From: Kitagawia praeruptora
Taxonomy: Eukaryota > Streptophyta > Magnoliopsida > Apiales > Apiaceae
Assembly: GCA_037693485.1 (NCBI GenBank)
Contig: CM075348.1
Span: forward strand, 128,351,609-128,415,608
Reading direction: 5' to 3'
Length of the DNA: 64,000 bases
In this document: piece by piece, positions 10,700 through 21,359 of the stretch
Layout: each line of letters opens with the position of its first letter
Position numbering within the stretch: the first letter of the stretch is position 1
Position numbers and translations under genes: made by a program
Notes under the pieces: model-generated
What the model saw: the letters and a program-made list of their open reading frames with translations, nothing else
Told to the model about the DNA's origin: nothing
The model's database searches: none

Positions 10700-10805
10700 G
10701 TCAAAATTAGATACATCACTTATAAAACGCTTCCGTAAGCGCTATGGAAGTGAATGCACTCACTTAAACAGCGCTTCATTAAGCGCTATAAGTGAATGCA
10801 CTTTA
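10700..10805. repeat. Duplicated AGCGCTT palindromes
   Basis: Two ~33-bp direct copies (around 10719-10757 and 10768-10801) each contain AAGCGCT, followed by a shared GAAGTGAATGCACT-like tail. The second holds a clear inverted repeat AGCGCTT-CATT-AAGCGCT. The remaining sequence to 11040 is AT-rich with nothing recognised. Confidence 0.5.
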
Positions 10806-11039
10806 ATTTCTGCCCAGAATATGCAGAATCTATTTATTCATTTATTTATTTTTTGCTAATTATGTGCAGAATTTATTAATTTATATTTGCAAATTGAATT
10901 AAAATATTATTATATACAAAATATCATAAGCAATATTCAATGACAATAATAAATATATAGCAAATCAGAAAATATAAAAATTGACAAAACTAAACAAATA
11001 AAGGTCAAGAAAATATTAATCTATATAAAATTATTTTAT

Positions 11040-11399
11040 CGGATATTTTTCGATTCAGTTATTTTTAGTTTCAGATTTACATCGGATTCAAGTCATATTC
11101 GGTTCTCGGATAAATTTTTATTCGGATTTGATCGGTTCTGATTATAATCGGATACATGGTCATCATTGAATACAGTATTTCGGATAATTTTTTGGTTAAA
11201 TTTCCGGTTCGGTTAATTTTCGGATCGGGTCAAATCGGTTTTTCGGATCATTATCGGATTTGATTAAATTGAACCGGTTTCGATTCGGATTGTTTCGGTT
11301 TCGGATACAATTTCAGATAATCTTTCGGATCCAATTTCGAATTCGGTTCCACATATTTCGGTTCGGTTTTTTGGATCAATACCCATTTTGCAAGCTCTA
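11040..11399. mobile_element. Probable hAT element end with TTCGGTT repeats
   Basis: About 350 bp are built of degenerate TCGGAT/TTCGGTT motifs and end in ...CATTTTGCAAGCTCTA at 11399. Read on the minus strand the terminus is TAGAGCTTGCAAAATGGG, which resembles the TIR of the hAT element at 1678 (TAGAGATGCACAAAA). Simple motif repeats next to such a terminus are typical of plant hAT elements. No matching left terminus or 8-bp duplication was found, so it is probably truncated. It ends only tens of bases before the presumed 5' UTR of the next gene. Confidence 0.5.
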
Positions 11400-14300
11400 G
11401 TAGGAAGAAAAGAGGAGCACAATTGTCGAGGCTGACCTGTTCTAGTCCAATAAAGAGGAGAGGATTAGGCGTGTGGTTGTCACGGCGTCGTTTTCCACCG
11501 ATTCCATTTGTTTTCTCATTTCTCTCGCTCCTACCTACCTAACTCCATCAGCAATCAATCTGGTTTGTTCCCTCAATTCATTCATCATTTTCACTCCTTT
11601 TTTCTTTATATTGTTAATTATGTCTTCACTTTGTTTATGGATTGCGGATCTTCAGTTTTATCGATTTTTTAATTGAATTTGATACATACAACTACTTTGG
11701 ATTTGTTCATCTTCGTTGACTTGCTGTTTCGCCTAGTAATTTTATTCCGATTCTTGTTTACTTTAACTATATCTGTTTGTTTGTGTAATTATCTGCCTGG
11801 GGATGAATTCATCATCCAACTGATTTCGATATGTTTGTGATTCTTGTTCTGGCTTAGCAGCGTTATGTGTGCTCTGTTAAATTTTATTAACTTGAGATTT
11901 ATCCTCCCCTATTTCAGTTTTCTAACTGTTTGCTCACTTGTCACTTAGATTACTGATTTGTCTTATTTTTTGCTTTTTTCTTGCGAAAATTAATGCCTAT
12001 TTGATCACATGAGTAATCACATTTCCTCTCTGTCTATACTTTCTGTTTTCAACTTTCTTTTCCTTGCGCTGCTATATTTAATGAAAATTGCAAATGTTTC
12101 GACTATCTTTTTGCCTAAGTAGTTTCTCACTTTTGGCATATGATATTTCTAAATGTTGACCATTAAACATAAAAAGCTGTATGAGCTTCTATTCGTGTAT
12201 GGCCTCCTCACGCAGGGTCGGCTCAAGACATTTAGAGGCCTAAAGCCAACTTAAAAATTATGGCCTTTTATAATTTTATAATTTAATTATTATTATATAA
12301 AATTTATTTTTCTAGCTTTCTTTGATGCAAATTTTTTAATTATATTTTCAAAATCTAAATATTGTAATAATTTTTTTTCTATTGATAATGTAGCTAAACC
12401 ATTTAATCTTTCTCGTAACATTGTTGATCTTAAATAATTCTTTATAAGTTTTAACTTAGAAAAACTTCTTTCTAGAGAAACAAGGAATAGTTAACATTAT
12501 TTTATATGCAATAAATGCATTTGGAAATGAATTAAGTTTAATATAATTGAGAATATCAATAGGAGCACTATTTTTATGTGTAAAAATTATATTTTTCTCA
12601 CGAAATATGGGTTTTATATTCATTTCAAAAACAATTTCTTTTTCAGCACTCATTGCATTTTCAAAAGCAATTATTAATATGAATAATTACTAATATTTTT
12701 TTGGCTAAGCAATTACTAATAATTTAGAATAATTGTCATTAAAATGAAATATATTGTTAAACATAAAAATTACGATTTATGAGTTTCTTTTTTTACAATT
12801 TCCATTAAGTATTTTAACTTTTTTTTTTGTTGAGTAAAAAGATTATAAAGTATTTGGAGGCCTAAAGCCATTGCTTCTCCTGCCTTATAGAAGCACCGGC
12901 ACCGTCCTCACGTCGCATATGGTGTATCCTTTAATTTGACTTTTGAGTTCCAACATACTTGTCCTATTATTTGCCTTTCCAGTTTTTAGCAACTGTTTTA
13001 CGTCACATGTGGATTTTGTTTAGATGCGGATAAATTGAAGTCTATTAATTTTATTTTCTGTTCTATATGAGTTTATGGTAGTAAATTAATCATGTGCTGC
13101 TAGTTACATGATACTTTTTTCCTCTCAAGGTTATTTGACAAGGCAAACCAAATGGATCTCTTCTTTAGAGCCATGGCTGAGGAGTCTTCACCTTGTCAGG
13201 AAGACATTGTAAGGTGTCCTTTTTTGCGGAACATCAATGAGCCTACCAATTTCTCCTTTTCCTCGTCCATGGCCTTCCCACCGCCTGTAAGTCATAGTTC
13301 TTGCTGTAAAGCATCTTTTGCGTTTAACTCTTTACCTAATCATGCTTCTGTTTCTTCATATATCTAGGATGCAATAGAATCACAAAAGGAAAATCTCTTT
13401 GATCTATAAATACTACTGTAAACCTAATTCTCGGCCCAAGTTGGGTGTGTAGTCATTTGAATCTTATCTTTAATTAAAAAGTCAGCTTAGTTGTTTGAAT
13501 TTAGATTGGTATGCCTCAAAGAATACTATTTCATTAGAATAGTGCCTTGACAAATTTTTCATGGTAACTTAGTGTGCGGCGAAAGTACCTTATTGTGTTA
13601 TCATTCTATCTTACCAGGCAGGGGAATCTAAAGGCCCTATATTTGAGGATGGTCCCAATTTTGATATGGCTTTCAGGCTTTTCCATGGGCAAGATGGTGT
13701 TGTCCCACTTTCTGGAAGGTCTTTCTTTGAGGCGGAAAAAATGGTATCTGAACCCTCTGAACCAAAGTTTAATCCTCTAGCAGCAAAAGCAGCCACCATT
13801 AGTCTGTCAGCTTTTGGACCTGGTGGGCCCTTCGCATTTGATTCATTTTCTGAGATGTGGAAGAATCAGAAACAGAATAATAAATCCCACAAAAAAGGCT
13901 CTTCCTCAAAGGTCAACTTCTCAATCTTTGCCTGACTGTGCATTCGAACTTTAGAGGAAATTTAGTTGATTATAAATTTTTTGTTACATTAGTTTCAAGT
14001 AGGGAAGAGGAGAGAGGGTGGTGAAAAATATAAGTCGGCTATCCTTGAACTGTCTATTTTACCAGTTTTTAAGGGCACAAATCCAAATATCTTAGGTCAG
14101 GCAAATATAATTTGCTTTCGCTAATTTGCGACTTTTAAATCTTGTTTGTGTATGCTATTCCATTGTTGAGGATTATTAGGAGGATCCTTAGCTACATTGC
14201 ATCATATTGTGGAGAAAAATGTAACAATTTTTGCTGACAAGCGGTTTTTTTTTTGTTTACGCTAAATTACAAGCTGCATGTTTTGATATTTCTCAGGGAG

Positions 14301-14911
14301 GAGGTTCAAAGCACGAGGCTTTGTCTAATGAGTGGCTGCAAACTGGGAATTGTCCAATGGCCAAGTCATTCAGAGCAGTGAGTCATGTCCTGCCACTTGT
14401 GGCAAAAGCCCTGCAGCCCCCCGCTGGCATAAATATGAAGTGTCCCCCTGCAATAGTCGCAGCAAGGGCTGCTATATCACGGACTGCCCTAGCCAAAAAT
14501 CTCAGGCCACAACCTCTGCCAGCAAAAATACTTGCAATTGGCGCTCTGGGCATGGCAGCAAATGTTCCTCTAGGTGTTTGGAGAGAACACACAGAAAAAT
14601 TTTCACTCTCTTGGTTTGTGGCAGTCCATGCTGCTGTTCCATTTATAGGCATGCTTAGGAAATCGGTGTTAATGCCTAAAACAGCCATGGCATTGACAAT
14701 TGCAGCATCAATCCTAGGACAGGTTATTGGCTCTAGGGCAGAGCGATATAGGCTGAAGGCAATTGCTGAGAAAAAGTTGGCTCCTACATATACCTCTATC
14801 CCTGTGTCTGATCTGGGAGTAGACAATGCTGGACATTGTGGTGATACTGCTGAGTGGAAGACAGTTTCAATGGAGGTTGCAAGCTCAACTTCATCAACCC
14901 AGGTCTTCTGA
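11400..14911 (+). CDS. Conserved plant protein of unknown function, 4 exons
   Basis: A probable 5'-UTR exon (about 11400-11561) is followed by a 1.57-kb intron and three coding exons: 13152-13286 (start MDLFFRAMAEESSPCQED), 13618-13911 and 14297-14911 (stop TGA). All coding introns are phase 0 with GT/AG borders, giving 347 aa without interruption. The N-terminal half is soluble, with the motifs FEDGPNFDMAFRLFHGQDGV and SFFEAEKMVSEP. A basic stretch KNQKQNNKSHKKGSS precedes the C-terminal half. That half has three hydrophobic segments (about residues 220-236, 246-263 and 273-289), consistent with membrane helices, followed by a charged tail. I do not recognise a named family. The low number of lesions compared with the surrounding relics argues that it is a live host gene. 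The start chosen is the first in-frame ATG of the exon; an internal M at residue 8 is an alternative. Confidence 0.78.
12213..12904 (-). mobile_element. hAT element in the first intron, transposase relic
   Basis: The 692-bp insertion has a perfect 8-bp duplication, tcctcacg at 12205-12212 and 12905-12912. Its imperfect termini are CAGGGTCGGCTC and, at the other end read inwards, CGGTGCCGGTGC, a common hAT start. On the minus strand, 12653-12456 encodes YIKLNSFPNAFIAYKIMLTI, and further frames resemble ...KLKLIKNYLR. This is the C-terminal dimerisation region of hAT transposases, now broken by stops. The element is an internally deleted, non-autonomous copy. It lies in the intron of the unknown gene and away from its splice sites. 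Confidence 0.85.
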
Positions 14912-15311
14912 TATAAAGTATCTATGATCTTTATTATACTACTGTGTTGGAGAGTCTGCTGTGTGGCTGTCTGTTTTTTTTCTTCACAATTTGGAGTTGT
15001 CAAGATACAAGAGTTGTCATTCACCACTTGATTGTTATTGAACTTGGAAGGTAGTATAAAACTTGGTAATAGCAGCTGATTCCAGCTAAAGTATAAATAA
15101 TTGTGCAGCTTTGATTTGAATAAGTTCTCACCTTTCCAGAAAATATGACTCTGGAATATATTACTATGTAATCACTAAAGCTATCTTGCTTTATTTTTAA
15201 TTTAAGTAAGAATAGAATTATGAAGTTTATGGACATTGTTTGACCCTGGCTACCTTGACCCTCCGGGAGCTGTGTATCTTTGCCATTTAGTTTGAAAAGT
15301 ATTGGTTTTAA
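14912..15311. other. 3' flank of the unknown gene
   Basis: AT-rich sequence follows the stop codon and is probably 3' UTR and terminator. No gene, repeat or clear polyadenylation signal was singled out. Confidence 0.4.
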
Positions 15312-15990
15312 TTATACAACGTTAAACCTAAAGGACAATAACATAGACTTCATCCTAGCTATGTCCTCATAAAACAACGCTATAGGAGAGTAGCCTTCGA
15401 TACCATTATTAACAGACAGAACTACAATTCCAGCTAACACATGAGCATCAGAATGCATAATTAAAGTGCCTGGTGTGGAGGCCCTTTGGTTAGTAGCCAA
15501 CTGACCAGAAGTAATGAAAGGAGTCATGATGAATACATGGTTAGCATAGTCTACATAATCATCAGCCAATTTAGAAAAATTTGTAATCATTAGCCATTTA
15601 GAAAAATTTGTAATCATCAGCCAATTTAGAATTTGTTGGGGAGTGTATCTTTGAAAAATATTTTCGTTGCGACAAAACCATGCTGCCCATAAGAGAGAAC
15701 TAAACTTCCTTACCTCACTTTTCTCTAAAAATCTTTTGCCACTCATTCAATCGTTCTGCAAAAGATGTTGCCGGTGCCTCCAACCACCACCCCAGAAAAT
15801 TACTCGACCCGATAACATGAGCAGCCATACAATCAAACAAAGAGTGGATGATGGACTAATTCTCATCACACACTTGGAAAACACAATCAGTAGTTATATT
15901 GCAATTGATAAGATGTTTTTTAACAGCTTAAACTGCCCTCGCATGCCCTCCATATAAAATGTTGAAGTTTCCGAGGAACATTGAGACTAC
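15312..15990 (-). pseudogene. LINE-type relic: zinc-binding RT tail and RNase H-like end
   Basis: Read on the minus strand from about 15990, the sequence gives RKLQHFIWRACEG, stops, then SLFDCMAAHVIG, the pattern of the zinc-binding region found after the reverse transcriptase of plant LINEs and related pseudogenes. It continues into a 144-codon open stretch (15746-15312) with SLLWAAWFCRNENIFQ and SDAHVLAGIVVLSVNNG, an RNase H-like domain start. A tandem duplication of about 27 bp (15565-15620) repeats LMITNFSK. The upstream part is full of stops. No endonuclease or RT core is present, so it is a decayed 3' fragment. Confidence 0.6.
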
Positions 15991-17190
15991 ACACACTTTT
16001 CCACAGTTTGCTCAGTATTAGATCCATTGGTTAACAACCACGAGCTATGATGGCCTTATGGCCTAGCTTTGCTAGCCAGTAGCCTGATTTCACAGATTAA
16101 CAACCATATTTTGTCAGCCATCAATTATGCTGATCATCTGACAGAGTTTAGGACAAAGTGATTTGTTTGGAGTTGCAAATACAAGTTTAGGAGGATAAAA
16201 CTTCACTCCGGAAGGCTTGTTTTTGGTGAAAAGAGAAACAACCTATATCTGACAAATTTCACTGCTAGCCGTAAGCTGATAATTACGTAATGACTGGAGG
16301 TTCAGTATTTTGATGAAGGCGGACGAGGTCCTTTCAAGGTTTTCAACAAACTGCACTATCCCAAGCTGACAACAGGACCGATCCTCAAAACTAGCAATAA
16401 ATTACATTAGCAAAGGAAAAACCATGGCAAGATGATCTGAGGAAAGCTGGTTTGAACATCACGCAGCTGAATTGATATGATAAGGATACATTCCAAACCA
16501 TACCTAATAACAATATCCTGAGCAACTAACAGTAGATTCAGCATAAGATTGCACATGCTACAAAACAGATAAACAGGCTGAGTTGCAAATTGCAATAACA
16601 TGTAAATTAGCTGATAAATCAAAAACAAGATATTTATATAGGCTCAACTGCAAGATACCTATATAAACAATCTGGTATAACTTGGTCAATAAGAAAAATT
16701 AGACACAACTGTAGTTCTGATATTTATGTGACTTTGCTTGGGCAAAAAAAAAAAAAAGAAAAAGGCAAATAGATAATTATGTGACACTCATAAATCTAAG
16801 CAATTTCACCAAAATTAATGCATGTGACCTTGGCCTTACACATCCAAAGCAGAGCAAATGCAACTAACATAAGTTTACTTAGCACATTACATAACCGGAT
16901 GGTGTATAAGTTTTACGAGACTTTCATAAATCTAAGCCATGTCACTGACAAAATATACATGTCCTTGAGCTGACACATTCAAAGCTAGAGCAAATGGAAC
17001 TAACAAAAAGTCATAAACCAGATAGGTTCAGACTGAATACAAGACTCAGGACTTCTGGCCCACATAACCTGGAATCTCAAACAGATCCACAAAAGAAGTT
17101 TTACAATCTCCAACTGATTCTACTGCTAGTTGATAATTTACAGACAATTGAAGTTTCTTCGTCTTGGAAGAGACCTCGAGAACCTTCAAC
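15991..17190. other. Intergenic region with a degenerate ~100-bp duplication
   Basis: No gene is recognised. Two related blocks at about 16768-16870 and 16910-17010 share CATAAATCTAAGC, ...CATGTxCxTTG and AGAGCAAATG(C/G)AACTAAC, so this is an old direct duplication. An A-rich tract lies at 16746-16768. A 13-mer GTTTGAACATCAC at about 16453 recurs at about 19091 on the other side of the copia remnant, possibly a trace of duplicated flanks. Confidence 0.4.
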
Positions 17191-17192
17191 AC

Positions 17193-18371
17193 CTAAACAG
17201 ACTGCCCTGCTAGCTGACAATCACAAAATGATTTACGGCCCGAACTAGTTGCATCAAGATGGGTGTCAAATATAACTGCACAATGAACGTTAAAAGGATT
17301 GCCTCTGCCTGTATTTCTGCCTGTAACTCTGGATGATACACCACGATAGCCACCTCGGCTGCGTCCTCCACGTCCTCTGTTTTTTAGGTGAGGGTGTAGG
17401 ATAAAACAATTCTCACGAGTGTGATTCATCTTGTTGCAATAATCATACTGAAGAGTAGATCTTTCACCTATAAAAGCCACTGGTGATTGCTCTTCTTTTT
17501 CAATCTCGGGTTGCAGAATTTTTCCAATTATGAGTGCAGATCTATCAGAGGGAGTTATAGGAGCCATGCTTTGCTTTCGACTTTCCTCTAATTGAACACG
17601 ACCATATGCATCCTCAACAGTCGGAAAAGGAATCTGTCCGATAAGTTGATTCTTGATTGAATCATATTCATCAGACAGACCATCCAGAAATTTCATTACC
17701 CGTTCTTCTGTCAACATTTTTTGATATTTCTCCTGATCATCAGCATTTTTGCATTCAAAAATAGTGTAATGAGCTAATTCGCTCCATAGGGATGTCAGCT
17801 CTGAGTAATACTGAGCAAGAGTTCTACCTTCTTGAGCCAATGCCCATATTTTCCGATTTACTTCAAATCGCTTTGCTACATTTCCGGAAAAAGAATATGT
17901 CCGGGTAAGAGATTTCCACACTTCTTCGGCCGTGTCAATGAAGATATAACTTTTGCGAATATTTACCTCCATAGAGTTGGATAACCAAGAGCACACCATG
18001 ACATTTTCTGAATCCCAATCATCAAAGTCTGCATCTTTTTCCAGGGGTTGCTTGACTTTCCCATTAATGTATTTCATTAATTTATGGGATTTAAGGGCCA
18101 TCGTGCATGCCTTCGACCATTCAAGGAAATTTTTCCCATCGAATTTTGGATTTACAAATGGAGTACTATGAAACCCCGATTTACTGCTACTTATAGCAGT
18201 ATTTTTGCTTGAAATTGTAGAGTCTCCAGTATCCGTCATTATAATATTAAAAGAAGTGGGCTGCAGCTTGGTTGATGTTGGGCCGAAAGGGATAAAAAGG
18301 AAAAAGAAATCTGGGTGGACTGAATATAAGATGTAGGCCGAGTTTTTTTTTTGTTTAAACAGAAAGGCCAA
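17193..18371 (-). CDS. Copia gag-like ORF (gag-only remnant)
   Basis: One uninterrupted 392-codon frame encodes a Ty1/copia gag of the type with an N-terminal FDGKNFLEWSKACTMAL motif. The likely true start is MTDTGDSTISS near 18240, because the 43 residues before it lie in the untranslated leader. The capsid core has SWLSNSMEVNIRKSYIFIDT, AKRFEVNRKIWALAQEGRTL and YHQL-like motifs, followed by FLDGLSDEYDSIKNQLIGQ. A basic, RG-rich tail contains the zinc-knuckle-like YCNKMNHTRENCF and RGRGGRSRGGYRG. No protease, integrase or RT follows to the left, so the element is truncated or derived. The open frame without lesions is notable for a remnant. A non-autonomous gag-only element is the likeliest reading. 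Confidence 0.75.
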   Translation of the reverse strand: MAFLFKQKKNSAYILYSVHPDFFFLFIPFGPTSTKLQPTSFNIIMTDTGDSTISSKNTAISSSKSGFHSTPFVNPKFDGKNFLEWSKACTMALKSHKLMKYINGKVKQPLEKDADFDDWDSENVMVCSWLSNSMEVNIRKSYIFIDTAEEVWKSLTRTYSFSGNVAKRFEVNRKIWALAQEGRTLAQYYSELTSLWSELAHYTIFECKNADDQEKYQKMLTEERVMKFLDGLSDEYDSIKNQLIGQIPFPTVEDAYGRVQLEESRKQSMAPITPSDRSALIIGKILQPEIEKEEQSPVAFIGERSTLQYDYCNKMNHTRENCFILHPHLKNRGRGGRSRGGYRGVSSRVTGRNTGRGNPFNVHCAVIFDTHLDATSSGRKSFCDCQLAGQSV

Positions 18372-18870
18372 GTTTTTTAATTAAAGTGAACAACTCGTTC
18401 AGTCTGGCAAATGAATTAAAAAGGAAAAACAAACAGCAAAACAGTCAAACTGGAAAGCTATCGTTCTGCATCTCAGGGAAAACAAAGGTAGTATGTATAT
18501 ACGCAAATATACATACAATTATATATCAGAAAATTAAACTCCTCAAAACTGAAAAGTGTTACCACGGTTGGAATCGGAAGAACAGGGCAAACAAGAACTC
18601 CTTCTGCAACTTCGCCGAAAAACGACCGTAAGACACCACATGCGCCGGCGCGTGGGCACGTGGAACGGCTGCTGGCGGCTGCTGGTGGCGCGTGTTTCGT
18701 CAGTTTGCTGAACTTTTGTGTTTGTATCGTCTACAGCTCTTCTTTACAGGTATGTAGATTTGGTATGATTCTGATTTGGATAGAAGAAATCATAAAACTG
18801 GCAGTTTTGTTCTTTCTGCAACTTGGTGTTTTTTCTTTATGCAAATATAGTGTTTCCCTAGGAATTCTTC
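18372..18870 (-). other. Untranslated leader of the gag-only copia remnant
   Basis: About 500-600 bp lie between the gag start and the primer binding site. It contains GC-rich GCGCCGGCGCGTGGGCACGTGG around 18644 and several short frames without family resemblance. Long leaders are usual in this copia type. Confidence 0.45.
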
Positions 18871-19100
18871 TGCTCTGATACCATGATAACAGTATATAAC
18901 AACATAGAGAGAGAGATTTACAGAAGAAGTATGATTTGTATTAATGTTACAACAATGTAAAAGATCCTATATATAGGAGAAGTAAACACCAAAGTCTTAC
19001 AACGGTGACTAACTATGACTTATGCTAATACTAAAGTCTATGGACGGTGCAGTTATATTTGACAATGGGTAATTGATTGAAGTAGGTTTGAACATCACAC
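18871..19100 (-). mobile_element. PBS and adjoining LTR part of the gag-only copia remnant
   Basis: On the minus strand TGGTATCAGAGCA (18883-18871) is a tRNA-Met primer binding site. The adjoining LTR runs to the right from TGATAACAGTATATAAC at 18884 and contains a TATA-like CCTATATATAGG near 18970. Its far end was not located exactly; about 19065-19100 is a guess. Confidence 0.6.
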
Positions 19101-19244
19101 TGCAATCCCAATTGAAAAAGGATATGCAAACAGGCTATGTTTCGCTGTTTAGTAGATCAGTATATCTTATATTTCATGGAACTTTTTTTTGGAGGCGTGC
19201 TTTTCCATGCTAAATACTACATAGTAAAAACCAAGATCAAGACA

Positions 19245-21050
19245 TCAAGTGGTCATATTTCTCCACTTGTCCTTCAAATCAACCTCTGTTCTTTCATCAA
19301 ATATATCCCTGTACATATTTAAGATAAGCTTCCAGTTTCCCATACCATACTTCTGCACACCTGCTCTTAAAGTGTCTTCCTCTAGGTTACTCCAGAACTT
19401 GCGTTTTCTCCTTAAAGGTTTTGGATTTTCATGTTTTTTCAGAGGAGTGACCAGTCTTTTCTTCGGGCTGGATAAGTGAGGCCTAGTTCCAGGCGCAGCT
19501 GACCCATCACTAGATTCATCCCACTCAAAAGTACGGGCAGTTTTGTTTCGTTCCATTAGGCTGGGCTTAGTTGCATTAGTTTGATGAGTACTGCCTTCAT
19601 TTCCAAGATTACTCTTCTCTGCAGGAATACCATCTGTTCTCTTGTCAACATAATCCATTTTTGACGCAACATTCTTAGCTACTTCTAAAGCTTCAGGAAG
19701 AGGGTCCTTCACCATTCCTTGTAGCTCTAAACTACTTGATCGAAGGTTTTCCTGTAATTTAGTAACTTGAGGAGTAGACAGGCAACCATAATTGTTGTGA
19801 GGTGATGCATCAGACAGTTCATCTTTATCAACAATCTTGACTCCCCTTGATGCTCTAGGTGTCAATCTTTTATGTTGCTTTGCAGCATGAACCTTGCTTG
19901 TGCGATGCACAGTTCCCTCCTGGATATCTGAACGAGGACAAAAAAAACACATTAGTAACATATACACACTTACGAGCATGTTATTTCAACATAAACCTAA
20001 TAACGATGGTTATTTTTATTTTTCCGACTTGCAATTATATGGATAGTCAAAGCATACAACTATTAAATCAAGGAACGATACAAGTAGATAATAACCACAT
20101 CGCCTCAAATACAAGTAGATAATAACCACATCGCCTCAAAATACCGTTCTGCGAGTATCCTTCTAAAGAAATTCACCTGCTACTAACGTACTTAGGAATT
20201 TCTTCTAATAATAAGATAGTTATCATATTCTGAAGCAGGCATATCTGAAGATGTTATCTGAAATCTAAATGTCTGATAAATTAGAATATATATTTCGCCA
20301 CAAAATGGTAATTTTTCTAGGTTTTTTTCTTAAATATGCTAAGACACATATATAAAAAACAAAACCCCAAAGGAGTACACTGAAAAGTGCATATATATAC
20401 AACCACTTGTTGCAAAGTGCATATATATAATCAATCAAAACAAGAGAAACATACACAATAATCACATAACAATAAATCAGTACACACCTTTTTCACCTTG
20501 CTCAGTATGCTCCATCTCATTTAATTGCCTCAATGTAGCATCATCCCGAGCCAATGTATGATGTATCACCTACTAATGATAAATTAGAATATTTTACGCC
20601 ATAAAGTTCTAATTTTTCTTTTTAATTTGTCAAGACACTTATATAAAACACAAAAGCCCCAAAGAGTACTTTGAAAAGTGCATATATATAAACAATCGAA
20701 ACAAGAGAAACATACACAATAATCAAATAAATTATGAATTTACACACACCTTTTTCACCTTGTTCAGTCTCCTCCATCCCTTTTGATTGCCTCGATGTAT
20801 CATCATCCCCAGCCAATGTATCACCTACCGATGATAAATTAGAATAGGTTTCTCCACAAAAGTTCTAATTACTGTTTTTAATTTGACAAGAAACATATAC
20901 AAAACACAAAAGCCCCAAAAGAGTACTCTACATACATGTATACATATAACCAATCAAAACAAGAGAAACATACCCATTAATCACATAATTATAAATTTAC
21001 ACACCTTGTTCAGTCTCCTCCATTTCATTTGATTGCCACAATATTTTGGC
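19245..21050 (-). CDS. Telobox Myb-domain protein (telomere-repeat-binding-like), 3' part
   Basis: The last exon (19927-19245) ends in a single C-terminal Myb/SANT domain: RKFWSNLEEDTLRAGVQKYG, GNWKLILNMYRDIFDERTEV, DLKDKWRNM, then TT and stop. The VDLKDKWRNM helix is the telobox signature of plant proteins that bind TTTAGGG repeats. The preceding ~180 residues are low-complexity, acidic/basic linker. Upstream on the minus strand are three related small exons: 20569-20488, 20824-20750 and about 21050-21005. They encode variants of RQSNEMEETEQGEK and end in phase 1, as needed to join GAT at the last exon. No initiator methionine exon is identified; the 5' part may lie beyond the MULE at 21127 or be lost. 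It could be a partial gene, or one whose other exons are outside the recognised span. Confidence 0.65.
20265..21050 (-). repeat. Intragenic tandem triplication of exon plus intron
   Basis: Three units (about 20265-20575, 20576-20835 and 20836-21050) share, in order: GATAAATTAGAATA, a CCACAAAA..TTCTAATTTTT stretch, AAACACAAAAGCCCCAAA.GAGTAC, ATATATA(A/C)CAATC.AAACAAGAGAAACATAC, ATAATCA and then the small exon. The divergence shows the triplication is old. Unit 1 has a 7-bp insertion inside its exon compared with unit 2. Confidence 0.8.
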
Positions 21051-21359
21051 GTTTATAATAGCCCATTCACATAAATGCCCGGAGAGGGCCCATTAGCAAG
21101 AAGATAAAAGCTGTAGCTCATTAGAAGGGTTAAATATCACTTTGGTCACTGAATTGAGGTCTATGTATTAATATTTTGATTTTACTTATTCGGGTCTCTA
21201 TTGCACCACCACTTAAGTAGAGGATAATGACAATGACGTTAGTTTGACTTGTTGACCGGACGGAAAAAATTACGAAATTGACGTGGCTATTATTTGGCGC
21301 ACTGACATGCTAATACACGGGGATGACTGGACAACCAGTCAACCAGGGTGAAAGTTGTA

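Noticed and set aside
14332..15027. Alternative plus-strand and minus-strand frames (108 and 214 codons) over the last exon of the unknown gene
   Set aside because: They overlap the spliced frame, which has phase-consistent exons and a sensible protein. These are shadows.
16440..19130. 13-bp repeat GTTTGAACATCAC flanking the gag-only copia as a target duplication
   Set aside because: Copia elements make 5-bp duplications, and neither copy lies at an LTR edge. It is more likely an old duplication of flanking sequence.
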